DNA from: Verrucomicrobiota bacterium
GTDB lineage: Bacteria > Verrucomicrobiota > Verrucomicrobiia > Limisphaerales > UBA1100
Length of the DNA: 51,091 nucleotides
Reading direction: 5' to 3'
Assembly: GCA_030747505.1 (NCBI GenBank)
Contig: JASLKQ010000012.1
Location: forward strand, 1 to 51,091
The translations under genes were made by a program, and so were the position numbers. Below the pieces are notes generated by a model. It was not told the DNA's origin and did not search any database. It saw nothing but the letters and a program-made list of their open reading frames with translations. Each line of letters begins with the position of its first letter. The first letter of the stretch is position 1. Below, in pieces: positions 17,512 to 26,318 of the stretch.

Positions 17512-17985
17512 ATGCGGCATACCATTTCAGTCCTTGTAGAAAACACCTTTGGCGTTCTTACGCGGGTGGCAGGTATGTTCAGTGGTCGTGGTTATAATAT
17601 CGATTCACTTAACGTGGCACCTACGCATGATCCGGAAAAATCACGCATGACCATTGTTACTCGAGGTGATGACGCTACGGTTGAGCAGATTGTAAGGCAA
17701 CTCTATAAGCTGGTTAATGTTTTGGAGATCACTGACTTCCGGGAGCATGAATATATCGATCGTGAATTGGTTTTAGTAAAGGTAAAAGCCAACGCCAAGA
17801 ATCGCTCTGAAGTTATGCAGATTACCGACATTTTTCGTGCTAAAATAGTGGACGTTCAATCCAAGACTATGACTATTGAGGTTACGGGTAATGAAACCAA
17901 GGTTAATAAATTTATCGGTCTAATGGACAACTTTGGAATTATTGAACTTACGCGTACTGGGAAGGTGGCTTTGGAGCGAACATAA
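17512..17985 (+). CDS. ilvH: Acetolactate synthase regulatory (small) subunit
   Basis: IlvH/IlvN binds and stimulates the catalytic subunit and confers valine feedback inhibition, at the first step of branched-chain amino acid synthesis. The 157-residue product shows the ACT domain (TISVLVENTFGVLTRVAGMFSGRGYNIDSLNV, ~residues 4-35) and the C-terminal ALS_ss domain (ELVLVKVKA, VQSKTMTIEVTGNETKVNKFI). Length fits the ~160-residue family. ilvC follows 23 bases later. The catalytic subunit gene ilvB/ilvI, usually just upstream, is absent from this window. Confidence 0.95.
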   Translation: MRHTISVLVENTFGVLTRVAGMFSGRGYNIDSLNVAPTHDPEKSRMTIVTRGDDATVEQIVRQLYKLVNVLEITDFREHEYIDRELVLVKVKANAKNRSEVMQITDIFRAKIVDVQSKTMTIEVTGNETKVNKFIGLMDNFGIIELTRTGKVALERT

Positions 17986-18008
17986 TTTCCAAGAGATTTT
18001 TATAAACA

Positions 18009-19034
18009 ATGGCAGCAAAAGTATATACAGATAAAGACGCAAACCTTCGCGATCTCAAGGGGAAAACCTTGGCGGTTCTGGGGTTCGGCAGTCAGGGACA
18101 TGCTCATGCTCTCAACCTGAAGGAAAGTGGGCTTAAGGTAATTATAGGCTTATACAGGGGAAGCAAGTCACGCAGGGTAGCCAAACAGAAAGGTTTTGAG
18201 GTATACGATACTGATGAAGCGGTGCGGCGTGCCGATGTGATAATGGTCGCTTTGCCAGACACAAAGCAGGCCAAGTGTTATAAGGAAGACATCGAGCCAA
18301 ATTTAGTCAATGGCAAGGCATTGCTGTTTTCACATGGTTTTGCCGTCCATTTTAAGACGGTTGTGCCTCCGAAGAATGTAGATGTAATAATGGTTGCGCC
18401 CAAAGGGCCCGGGCATATCGTCCGGCGCCAGTTCCTGGAAGGGAAAGGAGTGCCATCACTTATTGCAGTTTATCAGAACCCGACTAAGAAGGCTAAGAAG
18501 ATTGCCTTGGCGTGGGCTAAAGGGATTGGAGGGGCTCGTGCTGGGGTTATTCAGACCACCTTTAAGGAAGAAACCGAAACGGATTTATTCGGTGAACAGA
18601 CGGTTCTATGCGGAGGGGCTAGTGCCTTGATTCAAACGGGCTACGAGGTTTTGGTAGAGGCTGGCTATCAGCCTGAGATGGCCTATTTCGAATGTCTACA
18701 TGAACTGAAATTAATAGTGGATTTAATGAATGAGTCGGGTATCAGCGGCATGCGTTTTTCGATTTCCGAAACGGCTAAGTGGGGCGATGTGAGTGTTGGG
18801 CCGAGGATTATTGATGGTACTGTTAAGAAACGCATGAAGACTGCCCTCCGGGAGATTCAAAACGGTAAATTTGCCAAGGGTTGGGTGAAGGAATATGAGA
18901 CTGGCTACAAGCGGTATAACAAGCTTTTAAAAGCTGGTGAAAAACATAATATTGAAAAAGTGGGCGAACGCCTGCGTGGAATGATGCCATGGATGAAAAA
19001 ACGCCGTGTTAAAGGGGCTCAGGCGGCCTATTAA
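18009..19034 (+). CDS. ilvC: Ketol-acid reductoisomerase
   Basis: IlvC isomerises and reduces acetolactate or acetohydroxybutyrate with NADPH and Mg2+. The 341 residues match the short class I enzyme: dinucleotide motif [15 protein letters not shown], cofactor loop [10 protein letters not shown] (basic/Ser residues suit NADPH), [20 protein letters not shown], acidic metal ligands in [29 protein letters not shown] and ISETAKWGD. It is co-transcribed with ilvH by proximity. A basic C-terminus ([14 protein letters not shown]) is as in many orthologues. Confidence 0.97.
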   Translation: MAAKVYTDKDANLRDLKGKTLAVLGFGSQGHAHALNLKESGLKVIIGLYRGSKSRRVAKQKGFEVYDTDEAVRRADVIMVALPDTKQAKCYKEDIEPNLVNGKALLFSHGFAVHFKTVVPPKNVDVIMVAPKGPGHIVRRQFLEGKGVPSLIAVYQNPTKKAKKIALAWAKGIGGARAGVIQTTFKEETETDLFGEQTVLCGGASALIQTGYEVLVEAGYQPEMAYFECLHELKLIVDLMNESGISGMRFSISETAKWGDVSVGPRIIDGTVKKRMKTALREIQNGKFAKGWVKEYETGYKRYNKLLKAGEKHNIEKVGERLRGMMPWMKKRRVKGAQAAY

Positions 19035-19073
19035 GGTTGGTAACTTTTTGGATGAAATTGCGTCTAAACGGGC

Positions 19074-20285
19074 GTGAACATGGGTCCAGTGCAGAGAAAA
19101 CGCTCGCAAATTGGGAGTTTATTGCGTAGGTTGGACGAGATGAATGGGGGGGCGTTCATATTCAAATTAGCTCTTTTGGGGCTTATTCCATTTGTTTTCT
19201 TATATGCTGATGATGGGAAGTCGGCAGCAGAGGGTTCTGATTCAGTAGAGGGAGTGGTTGACCTTAACGGGACGGTTGCTTCGGTTGATGGTAACGGGAC
19301 GGTTGCTTCGGTTGATGGTAATGGGACGGTTGCTTCGGTTGATGGTAATGGGACGGTTGCGGCAAATGTTCCAATGGAGAAGGAGATACCAGCTACTCTT
19401 GGGCCGTTCTCGGTTATTCCTCGTAAAGATCCATTCCGTTTGATTAAGCCTGAGCCGCCACCGTCACCGAAGCCCGAAATTGTTATCCCGCCATCAACCA
19501 AGGGAGTCCCAACACTCGTAGGCATATCGACACTAGGTGGGGTAAATCGTGCTCTGTTGCGTGTGAGCCCCACGAGGGGGGCCGCAGTACATGAATTTTT
19601 TGAGGAAGGAGTTGGATCGCAGGCCTATGGCTGGATAAAGGTAGTTAAAATTGACCTTGAAAAGGGTCAAGCAGTGGTGGAGACCGATGATGGAACATAT
19701 GATTTGGAGTTAGATAAGGATTCTTCTGTCACATCTGGTGGAGACAGCAACGCAACTTCTACCCTTAGGCCTACCGGCAAGTATTATACTTTTTTGCAGC
19801 AGCCAGAGAAGGAGCCATCAAAAAGGTACCAGATCAGGAAGAGTCCGGTCAGAGGAGCCACAGGCGACGGAAGGACTGCGTGGATCAGGCAAGTGCAGGA
19901 GGCGTTGAACGACCAACTAAAATCCGAGAGGAAATTACAGGTGGACGGCGATTTGGGCAGCAATACGACAAACGCGCTGAAGAAATTCCAACAACTGAAA
20001 AAATTGCCGGTTACTGGCAAGCCGGATGAAGCTACTTTGAAAGCGTTAGGTGTTTCGAACTACAAAGGAAGCCCTGCTTCAGGCAGGGGTCTAAAGCCGG
20101 CACCCAAACGAAATTATCTTGAATTTCTAAAACCTTTCGGGGCGAATATGTACGAGGAGCCGGCGTTTGATTTGCGGATGCAGCAATTCATCACTGATCC
20201 GGCTCAGCTCTCAATACAGCGCGAAATTATACGTGGACAGTATTCTCACGAAGTGCCCACTGATTTGCCGGCTGAAGAGAGATAG
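19074..20285 (+). CDS. Membrane-anchored peptidoglycan-binding protein with internal repeats
   Basis: The 403-residue product has a basic N-terminus, one hydrophobic segment (FIFKLALLGLIPFVFLYA, ~27-44), then a NGTVASVDG repeat tract (~64-92), a Pro-rich linker, and a PilP/GspC-like segment (SVIPRKDPFRLI, TLVGISTLGGVNRALLRV...YDLEL). A peptidoglycan-binding_1 domain follows at ~265-330 (IRQVQEALNDQLKSE, LQVDGDLGSNTTNALKKFQ, KLPVTGKPDEATLKAL). The layout suggests an inner-membrane protein reaching into the murein, perhaps part of a secretion or pilus-like assembly, but no such genes are nearby. GTG 19074 or ATG 19080 may be the start. Function is unknown. Confidence 0.82.
   Translation: MNMGPVQRKRSQIGSLLRRLDEMNGGAFIFKLALLGLIPFVFLYADDGKSAAEGSDSVEGVVDLNGTVASVDGNGTVASVDGNGTVASVDGNGTVAANVPMEKEIPATLGPFSVIPRKDPFRLIKPEPPPSPKPEIVIPPSTKGVPTLVGISTLGGVNRALLRVSPTRGAAVHEFFEEGVGSQAYGWIKVVKIDLEKGQAVVETDDGTYDLELDKDSSVTSGGDSNATSTLRPTGKYYTFLQQPEKEPSKRYQIRKSPVRGATGDGRTAWIRQVQEALNDQLKSERKLQVDGDLGSNTTNALKKFQQLKKLPVTGKPDEATLKALGVSNYKGSPASGRGLKPAPKRNYLEFLKPFGANMYEEPAFDLRMQQFITDPAQLSIQREIIRGQYSHEVPTDLPAEER
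19266..19361 (+). repeat. 27-base in-frame tandem repeat (NGTVASVDG)
   Basis: Units at 19266-19292, 19293-19319 and 19320-19346 are identical except for one silent AAC/AAT change, and a partial fourth copy runs to about 19361. The repeat lies in the linker just after the membrane anchor of the host gene, so copy number sets the distance of the folded domains from the membrane. Confidence 0.95.
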
Positions 20286-20288
20286 GCT

Positions 20289-21575
20289 TCAAACGGTTGA
20301 GCAGGGGGCCATAATAGCGTCACGCATGCCGTGGATGATTTTCTTATCCGCAGGGCAAATAGTGGCCAGCACCCCTCCAAGGTGTATTTCATTTTCTTCA
20401 TGTGTAAAATAATACGGGCAGAGGCGGACGCGACCGTTCATGGTTGAAATGGACTCAGTTTCAAAGTTAAACCAGTCGTGCTCAATGACACGGGGTTTCT
20501 TGTAACGTTGGAGAATCCAGGGCGAAGTATTAAATTCGGAGATTGCGGTATCGACCGATTCAGCCCATTCAGTTTGAGGCAGGTCTGTTCCAAGGCGAAC
20601 ACTACGTGAACCCCAGGCCCGTTCATTAAAGCCCGAAAGTTTCAGAATGAGTTTGCGTTCCTTCTGTGAAAGTTTAGATAATTGATTCCAATTGGTTAGG
20701 TTTAGTCTGGGAATTGCTGCGTGTGGAGGGATGGGCGAAGGGTCTATTATCCATGTCTCCGGGATTACCTTTTCGAGTTGCTTGGTATACTTCGCACCCA
20801 GTTCCTGCCGCCAGAACTCTTTCAGATTTTGGTTCCAAAAAAGGGCGAAAAGCATTTTTTCTTCGAGGTGTGATTTCGGTGGTGCAGTGATCTGGATTTG
20901 GCCTTTTTGAGCTGAGGTAAAAAGAAGGTCGCTGGCTTCAATATTAGGCAGGTCGAATAATTCGAAGAATCTATAAACTGAATCGCCCTCATTAAAATTA
21001 GTGAACGTCGAATCACAAACTGAAAAACGGTCGTCGAGTTGTTCTGAGAGCCACTCCATTTCAGGTCGGTAAGTCCCCGATTCTTCTGAAACCATGATGT
21101 GAACAGAATTAGTGAGGCTAAAAATCCCACTAAACCCATTGAGCATTCCCGTGCGCCCGCCAATAACATCTCCATAGGCGTCATTTAACCAACCGGTAAG
21201 ACCTATTCCTCCTGGGACACTGTCAAGTTCAGTGATGTGCCAACCTTCTTGGGTGAGAAGAATGTCCGGGCGTATGACTCTGGGCAACTGGTTCTTAAAG
21301 GCTTGGTCGCGTTGAAGCTCGATGACGGATTGAGGTTTACCTCGTTCCAGCCATTCAGCGATCCACTCTGGTTGTTTTTTCCGGACGCTTTGCCTGTAAA
21401 GCAAGTCGGCAGCTTGGTAAAATTTATTGAGAATTCGACCAAGTATCTCGAGTTCTTTGGTGAGTTTAGAATCGAGGGGGAAGGGTTTGGGGGCAATGCG
21501 CCACTGATGACCGCCAAAGAGTCCCCCTTCAGGGAGTCGGGCAAGTATCTGATGGGCTTTTGCCGCTACGTCCAT
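20289..21575 (-). CDS. Unknown protein with ATP-grasp-like features, coupled to proA
   Basis: I do not recognise a named family for this 428-residue product. RPDILLTQEGWHITELDSVPGGIGL (~100-125) resembles the 'R-P-D-...-E-x-(D/N)-x-P-x-G-h-G' segment of circularly permuted ATP-grasp proteins. The C-terminal half has LILKLSGFNERAWGSRSV (Lys plus a Gly/Ser loop, like the ATP-grasp nucleotide loop), PWILQRYKKPRV and a terminal MNGRVRLCPYYF...GGVLATICP. No signal peptide or membrane segment is seen. Its ATG shares a base with the proA stop (TAATG), so the two are translationally coupled. A ligase role is inference from weak motif resemblance. Confidence 0.72.
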   Translation of the reverse strand: MDVAAKAHQILARLPEGGLFGGHQWRIAPKPFPLDSKLTKELEILGRILNKFYQAADLLYRQSVRKKQPEWIAEWLERGKPQSVIELQRDQAFKNQLPRVIRPDILLTQEGWHITELDSVPGGIGLTGWLNDAYGDVIGGRTGMLNGFSGIFSLTNSVHIMVSEESGTYRPEMEWLSEQLDDRFSVCDSTFTNFNEGDSVYRFFELFDLPNIEASDLLFTSAQKGQIQITAPPKSHLEEKMLFALFWNQNLKEFWRQELGAKYTKQLEKVIPETWIIDPSPIPPHAAIPRLNLTNWNQLSKLSQKERKLILKLSGFNERAWGSRSVRLGTDLPQTEWAESVDTAISEFNTSPWILQRYKKPRVIEHDWFNFETESISTMNGRVRLCPYYFTHEENEIHLGGVLATICPADKKIIHGMRDAIMAPCSTV

Positions 21576-22840
21576 TATGAGCGCGTAAGTCCATCACCTT
21601 CACCGAGCCATTTATAAGTAGTCAGCTCATCCAGCCCCATGGGGCCACGGGCACCAATCTTATCTGTGCTTATCCCAATCTCTGCGCCCATCCCGAATTC
21701 ACCACCATCAGAAAAACGTGTGGAGGCATTCCAGAAAACAATCGACGAGTCAGCTTCTCGTTGGAAGCGTCGGGCGGCAGTTTCGTCCTCGGTGACGATA
21801 CATTCAGTATGCCCGGATCCGTGGGTGTTAATATGATCTAGTGCTTCATCCATCCCTTTTACTATACGCACAGAGCATATAAGGTCTAAATATTCCGAAT
21901 CCCAATCCTCCGTTGTCGCAATTTTAGCTTCATCTCCGATTATTGAGCATGCGGTTTCACAGCATCGCAGTTCGACTCCTTTTGCAAGTAGTGCATCTGC
22001 GACTCGTGGAAGGATTGTGTTGGCGCAGGACTTGTCGATGAGTAGCGTTTCCATCGCGTTACAGACTCCTGCCCGGTGGGTTTTTGAGTTTACAGTTATT
22101 TCAACGGCCCTGTCGATGTCGGCTGCTCGGTCGATATAAACACTGCAGATGCCCTTGTAATGTTTAATTACCGGCACACGGGAACATTCTGCTACTGCGC
22201 GAATAAGCCCTTCGCCGCCGCGAGGAATGCAGAGATCAACAAGTTCGATCAGTGAGAGAAGTTCAGGCAGTGCGTTTCTGTCCGGTGTTTGGACTATTTG
22301 AATACAATGCTCGGGAAATTTATCGCTGCATTTCATTCCAGCGTCTACCATCAATTTGCTAATAATTTGGTTTGAATGGGATGCTTCTTTGCCTCCGCGG
22401 AGAATAATTGCATTACCTGACTTAAAACAGAGTCCTGCTGAATCAGCCGTTACATTTGGACGGGATTCATAAATCATTACTATTACCCCAATTGGGCACG
22501 ATACTTTTTTGAGTCTTAATCCGCTGGGGCGCTTTCGTTCGTTGAGAATCTTTCCGGTCGGGTCTTCAAGTTCTGCTATATCGCGCAGGCCCTGTGCCAT
22601 GCCTGTAATCCGGTTTTGGTCGAGCATCAATCGGTCGAGCATTGACCGGGATAAATTCATTGATTGGCCGATTTTAATATCCTCTGAATTTGCCTCACAG
22701 ATAATGCCTGAGTTTGCCTCAATTGATTCGGCCATGGCTTTGAGACAGTCGTTTTTCTCGGCTGCATTCAGGCGATTCATTTGCCGGGATGCTTTTTTTG
22801 CATGCAGCCCTAATGCAGTCATTTCCTCATTTAAATTCAT
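21575..22840 (-). CDS. proA: Gamma-glutamyl phosphate reductase
   Basis: ProA reduces glutamyl 5-phosphate to glutamate semialdehyde with NADPH in proline synthesis. The 421-residue aldehyde dehydrogenase-fold protein shows KVSCPIGVIVMIYESRPNVTADSAGLCFKSGNAIILRGGKEA, VDLCIPRGGEGLI, the catalytic Cys in HRAGVCNAMETLL, and the C-terminal GMGAEIGISTDKIGARGPMGLDELTTYKW. Length is normal. The partner kinase gene proB is 9 kb away at 31738. The gene downstream overlaps by one base. Confidence 0.97.
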   Translation of the reverse strand: MNLNEEMTALGLHAKKASRQMNRLNAAEKNDCLKAMAESIEANSGIICEANSEDIKIGQSMNLSRSMLDRLMLDQNRITGMAQGLRDIAELEDPTGKILNERKRPSGLRLKKVSCPIGVIVMIYESRPNVTADSAGLCFKSGNAIILRGGKEASHSNQIISKLMVDAGMKCSDKFPEHCIQIVQTPDRNALPELLSLIELVDLCIPRGGEGLIRAVAECSRVPVIKHYKGICSVYIDRAADIDRAVEITVNSKTHRAGVCNAMETLLIDKSCANTILPRVADALLAKGVELRCCETACSIIGDEAKIATTEDWDSEYLDLICSVRIVKGMDEALDHINTHGSGHTECIVTEDETAARRFQREADSSIVFWNASTRFSDGGEFGMGAEIGISTDKIGARGPMGLDELTTYKWLGEGDGLTRS

Positions 22841-22880
22841 CGAGGTGGAAAGTTTACTTTATCTGTTGAAATAGAAAAAG

Positions 22881-23399
22881 TTAGTTTTCGCTGATATAAA
22901 CCAGAGTTCCTGTTGGTGTTATTTCGAAAAGTGGCAAAAGATCTGATGCTGCAAGATGAATGCATCCCTGTGAATTGGGTTTGCCCAGTGATGATTCGTC
23001 GCCCACTCCATGAATGTATATATACCGTTCTTTACTATCTACCGAATCGCCGAGGTTAATACCCGGCTCTAGGCCTTCAAGCCAAAGAATACGGTCTGTT
23101 ATCAAGGCCGCTGGGTCTCCTTTTCCTTCTCGGCGTATAGCTTTGCGCCCTTTGAATACGGTGCCTATGGGTTCACCTGCCCCGAATTTATCGTGTATTT
23201 TATGCAGACCGAGAGGGGTCTGGAATGAACCTTTTTTTTGACCGATGCCATTAATGGATGTGGACACAGTGAAGGTTTTTACATTTTGTTCGTAATAATG
23301 AGTGAGTTGTTGCAGTGCTATACTAATGAAGAGGCAGTGGTTTGAGGGAGGGATGAGCTGGCGCTCGCATGCTTCGGTAAATACATGTGGTAATTTCAT
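22881..23399 (-). CDS. L,D-transpeptidase (YkuD) family protein
   Basis: YkuD enzymes make 3-3 murein cross-links or attach proteins to DAP. The 172-residue product keeps KKGSFQTPLGLHKI, RILWLEGLEPGINL, RYIYIHGVGDES (conserved His) and PNSQGCIHLAASDL with the catalytic Cys. In the catalytic motif Gln replaces the common His before Gly-Cys, and His replaces the usual Arg/Asn after it. The sequence begins almost directly with the fold, and no signal peptide is visible from ATG 23399, which is odd for a periplasmic enzyme. It lies upstream of proA on the same strand with a 40-base gap. Confidence 0.88.
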   Translation of the reverse strand: MKLPHVFTEACERQLIPPSNHCLFISIALQQLTHYYEQNVKTFTVSTSINGIGQKKGSFQTPLGLHKIHDKFGAGEPIGTVFKGRKAIRREGKGDPAALITDRILWLEGLEPGINLGDSVDSKERYIYIHGVGDESSLGKPNSQGCIHLAASDLLPLFEITPTGTLVYISEN

Positions 23400-23489
23400 T
23401 GAGCCAGAGTTGTGCCGCCTAACAGTTTTTGTTGTCTGTTGCTGGATGGGAACCTGATGGCATGTCTATCTAAAGTCACCTGCGCCTAC

Positions 23490-23918
23490 CTATTGTCCCG
23501 CTGTAGATTGGGCAGGATTAATCTTGCTACGGGGTATCTGTAAAAGGGTGCGGTTGCCTTCAATGCCCACATGGAGTCCATCCTTCCGCCACTCAACTTT
23601 GGTCCATTTCCTTGCCGCCTCTTTGGCAGTCCTGACCACGTCGATCTCTCCAATCGGACCCGGCATGTAAAATGATGGCTGATTACGGCCGTGGTATACT
23701 CGTAACCTAACCGATTTCCCCTCCATATGGGGTTCCAAGTATACATGTGCTCCAAGGGGAGGATCGTCAAACACGCCATCGCTCCATTTGAGGGTGATGC
23801 TATTTTCCAGAGTAACCATCTTCTTTCGTTCGGTGAGGACAGCGCCGGTTCCATAGCCAATCACCAGGCATGCCAATCCAACGAGCACAAATTCTGGGAA
23901 ATTTTTTGGCAGCGCCAT
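23490..23918 (-). CDS. Small membrane-anchored hypothetical protein
   Basis: The 142-residue product has one N-terminal membrane segment (FVLVGLACLVIGYGTGAVL, ~10-28) and a ~110-residue soluble part with alternating hydrophobic residues (SVRLRVYHG, EIDVVRTAKEAARKWTKVEW) suggesting beta strands. I do not recognise the family. Its ATG shares a base with the argA stop (TAATG), so it is probably translated by coupling. A frame-shifted open frame at 23486-23860 is rejected in its favour. About 90 bases without features separate it from the YkuD gene. Confidence 0.65.
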   Translation of the reverse strand: MALPKNFPEFVLVGLACLVIGYGTGAVLTERKKMVTLENSITLKWSDGVFDDPPLGAHVYLEPHMEGKSVRLRVYHGRNQPSFYMPGPIGEIDVVRTAKEAARKWTKVEWRKDGLHVGIEGNRTLLQIPRSKINPAQSTAGQ

Positions 23919-25210
23919 TACGGTAAATTTTTTATTAGAATTTTTGGGTTTCGACTTTGAGATTTGTATAGCTCGCGTCGAGCTGGGGGCAGGTCATCAC
24001 TTGTGCCTTCCTTAAAGTCGAATTTGTTTTCAAAATAAGCAAAAGATTGGGTTGAAAGTGTGACCAGTTTTGTGAGGCCCTGTTCCTGAGCATGCTTCTC
24101 GGCGAACTCAACAAGCTTCTGGCCGATTCCTTGGTTGGTGTGTGATGTTTTTACATAAAGGTGCGCAAGTTCGGCTGTTTCTTGATCGGAAAATTGATGA
24201 AGCGCCACGCAACCTATTGGGTTATCATCAATTTCATACAGAAAATAGTCATCCAGATGGCTTTCGATTAGCGCTTCAGTGCGCACCACCAGTCGGTTTT
24301 GCGTCATAGCCTCATGAGTCAGGCGTATAATGTTGGCGACGTCGGTTTTTTTTGCTGGTCGGATTTGCCTGTATTCGTTTGCGTAAACAAGGGTGCCTAT
24401 TCCTTCATTGGAAAAAACTTCAGCCAGTAGGCCCTCGGTTACAAGGCCGTTTATCAAGTGTGCCCTGGGAACACCGTTCTCACAGGCCTCTGCTGCATGT
24501 TGTGCCTTTGATCTTTGGTTTGATGGAATTTTGTCGGGATGATTCGTTAACAGGTAAATTAATTCGGTGGACAGTATTTGCCTTATGATTTTTCCCTCAT
24601 TTTGGAGTCCGTCCTCTGTGGAAATGAAAATAAGTTTGGTTGCCTGCAATGATTCGGCGGTGAAGTGTGCCACAGAATCACTATTGAGATGGAAAGTGTT
24701 GCCTTCACCATCAAACCCGAGAGGGGGAATCACGGGTGTTATGCCTTGAGAAAGAAGTGTTTGGAGTAGTTCGGTGTCAATTCGTTCAACTTGGCCTGTG
24801 TTTTGATGGTCAATACCATTGAGTATGCCTAAGGGTTGCGCGGTTACGGCGTTGGCGTTCGCGGCACGTAAATCATTTTTGGTGAAACCCTCAAGGATTT
24901 CGTGGGTAAGGCCGTTTGCTGCAGCAAGAACGAGCTTAAGTGTGGTGTCATCAGTGATTCCGTTTCCATCGAGATTACTTGGCTTAAGTGATTGCTCATC
25001 AGCTAATTCTGCTATCTGTTCGGCAGCGCCGTGCACAAGGACAACTCTAATATTCAATGAATTGAGAACGGCAATGTCCAGCAGTAGGTTTGCAAAATTT
25101 GCGTGAGACACAACTGCGCCATCCGCAGCAATAACGAATGTTTTTCCTCGAAAACGCGGTATATACTGCAATATTCCCCTGAGGTCGGTTGGCTTCATTT
25201 TTGGTTCCAT
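23918..25210 (-). CDS. argA: Amino-acid N-acetyltransferase (N-acetylglutamate synthase)
   Basis: ArgA acetylates glutamate with acetyl-CoA at the first step of arginine synthesis. From ATG 25210 the protein is 430 residues: an N-terminal amino-acid kinase-like domain (KTFVIAADGAVVSHANFANLL, RVVLVHGAAEQI, PVIPPLGFDGEGNTFHLNSDSVA) and a C-terminal GNAT domain (YRQIRPAKKTDVANIIRLT, ELAHLYVKTSHTNQGIGQKLVEFAEKHA, LSTQSFAYFENKFDFKEG). This fusion and length match proteobacterial ArgA rather than plain ArgB. ATG 25198 is a possible alternative. It follows hisC by 10 bases. Confidence 0.94.
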   Translation of the reverse strand: MEPKMKPTDLRGILQYIPRFRGKTFVIAADGAVVSHANFANLLLDIAVLNSLNIRVVLVHGAAEQIAELADEQSLKPSNLDGNGITDDTTLKLVLAAANGLTHEILEGFTKNDLRAANANAVTAQPLGILNGIDHQNTGQVERIDTELLQTLLSQGITPVIPPLGFDGEGNTFHLNSDSVAHFTAESLQATKLIFISTEDGLQNEGKIIRQILSTELIYLLTNHPDKIPSNQRSKAQHAAEACENGVPRAHLINGLVTEGLLAEVFSNEGIGTLVYANEYRQIRPAKKTDVANIIRLTHEAMTQNRLVVRTEALIESHLDDYFLYEIDDNPIGCVALHQFSDQETAELAHLYVKTSHTNQGIGQKLVEFAEKHAQEQGLTKLVTLSTQSFAYFENKFDFKEGTSDDLPPARRELYKSQSRNPKILIKNLP

Positions 25211-25220
25211 GCAGGCTGTA

Positions 25221-26318
25221 TTATGAGTTAAGGCTGCTTGGTAGACGCAAGTTTCGAATTGCCTCAAGGCAACGCATGTTTTCATCTGGAGTGCCTATGG
25301 AAACCCGGATCCATTCAGGAAGACCATAACCCATCATGGGTCTGGCTATAATGCCTTCTTTCTGCAGCTGTTCAAATATGGCGTCTCCATCACCTACTTT
25401 AACTAGGATGAAGTTGGCGTGAGACGGGACTGTTTCCAGACCTAGTTTTGTGAGTTGCTCGGTGAAGAATTCAATTCCCAAAATGTTGTTCTGGCGGGTT
25501 GATTCCAAGTGGTCTTCGTCATTGAGTGCAGCTAATGCAGCAGATTGAGCCATAATATTGAGGTTGAAAGGTTGTCTTACCTTGTCTAAGGAATCAATCA
25601 ATTCGGAGTGGCCAATACCGTAACCAATTCTCAAGCCTGCCAGCCCATAAATTTTTGAAAAGGTCCTCATCAGCAGCAGGTTGGGGTGCTGATCAATCAT
25701 CGGAAGGAGATCTGCTGGATCATCTAGGAATTCGAAGTAGGCCTCATCTATAACGATTAATAGGTGGTCAGGTGCCTGGGTGATCAGATCTACGATTTCA
25801 TTTTTTCCTGCGAGGGTTCCGGTTGGGTTATTGGGGTTTGCTACAAATAGTATTCTTGTCTCATTTGTAATGGCTTTCCTCATTAGTGTTAGATCGTGGG
25901 CGTAATTCTTTGCAGGAACCGTAATGCAGTCAGCTCCAGCAAGGTGGGCGACAAGGGGGTAGATTGCGAAACAATATTCGGAAACGACAATGTTTTTGCC
26001 GGGGCCCAGCAAGGCGTGTGCGACGAATTCGATTATCTCATTGGAACCATTGCCAAAGATGAGTTGATCTTGGGGTACGTTAAGTTTTTGTGCTAATGAT
26101 TTGCGGAGATAGTAAGCACTTCCATCAGGGTATAGGTGTGCCTGTGTGGCTGTTTTTTTCATTGCCTCAACAGCCTGGGGAGAGGGCCCCAATGGGTTTT
26201 CATTAGAGGCGAGTTTTATCAGGCTTCCAAGCGGCAGTCCGAGCTCGCGAGCAACCTCTTCCAATGGGCGTCCCGGTTGGTATGCCGGCAGAGTAGCCAA
26301 TTGCTGATTGAGCCGCAT
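25221..26318 (-). CDS. hisC: Histidinol-phosphate aminotransferase
   Basis: HisC is a PLP enzyme that transaminates imidazole-acetol phosphate in histidine synthesis. The 365-residue fold-type I aminotransferase shows IKLASNENPLGPSP, LIFGNGSNEIIEFV, VANPNNPTGT, VIDEAYFEF, the PLP lysine in MRTFSKIYGLAGLRIGYG, and RVSIGTPDENMRCLEA. ATG 26318 overlaps the DUF2270 stop (TGATG); GTG 26321 is also possible. No other his gene is in the window. Related aminotransferases for aromatic amino acids cannot be fully excluded. Confidence 0.94.
   Translation of the reverse strand: MRLNQQLATLPAYQPGRPLEEVARELGLPLGSLIKLASNENPLGPSPQAVEAMKKTATQAHLYPDGSAYYLRKSLAQKLNVPQDQLIFGNGSNEIIEFVAHALLGPGKNIVVSEYCFAIYPLVAHLAGADCITVPAKNYAHDLTLMRKAITNETRILFVANPNNPTGTLAGKNEIVDLITQAPDHLLIVIDEAYFEFLDDPADLLPMIDQHPNLLLMRTFSKIYGLAGLRIGYGIGHSELIDSLDKVRQPFNLNIMAQSAALAALNDEDHLESTRQNNILGIEFFTEQLTKLGLETVPSHANFILVKVGDGDAIFEQLQKEGIIARPMMGYGLPEWIRVSIGTPDENMRCLEAIRNLRLPSSLNS

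Noticed and set aside
23486-23860. 124-residue minus-strand frame overlapping the small membrane protein
   Set aside because: It is a shifted frame of the 23490-23918 gene, which has a clean membrane segment and a coupled TAATG start.
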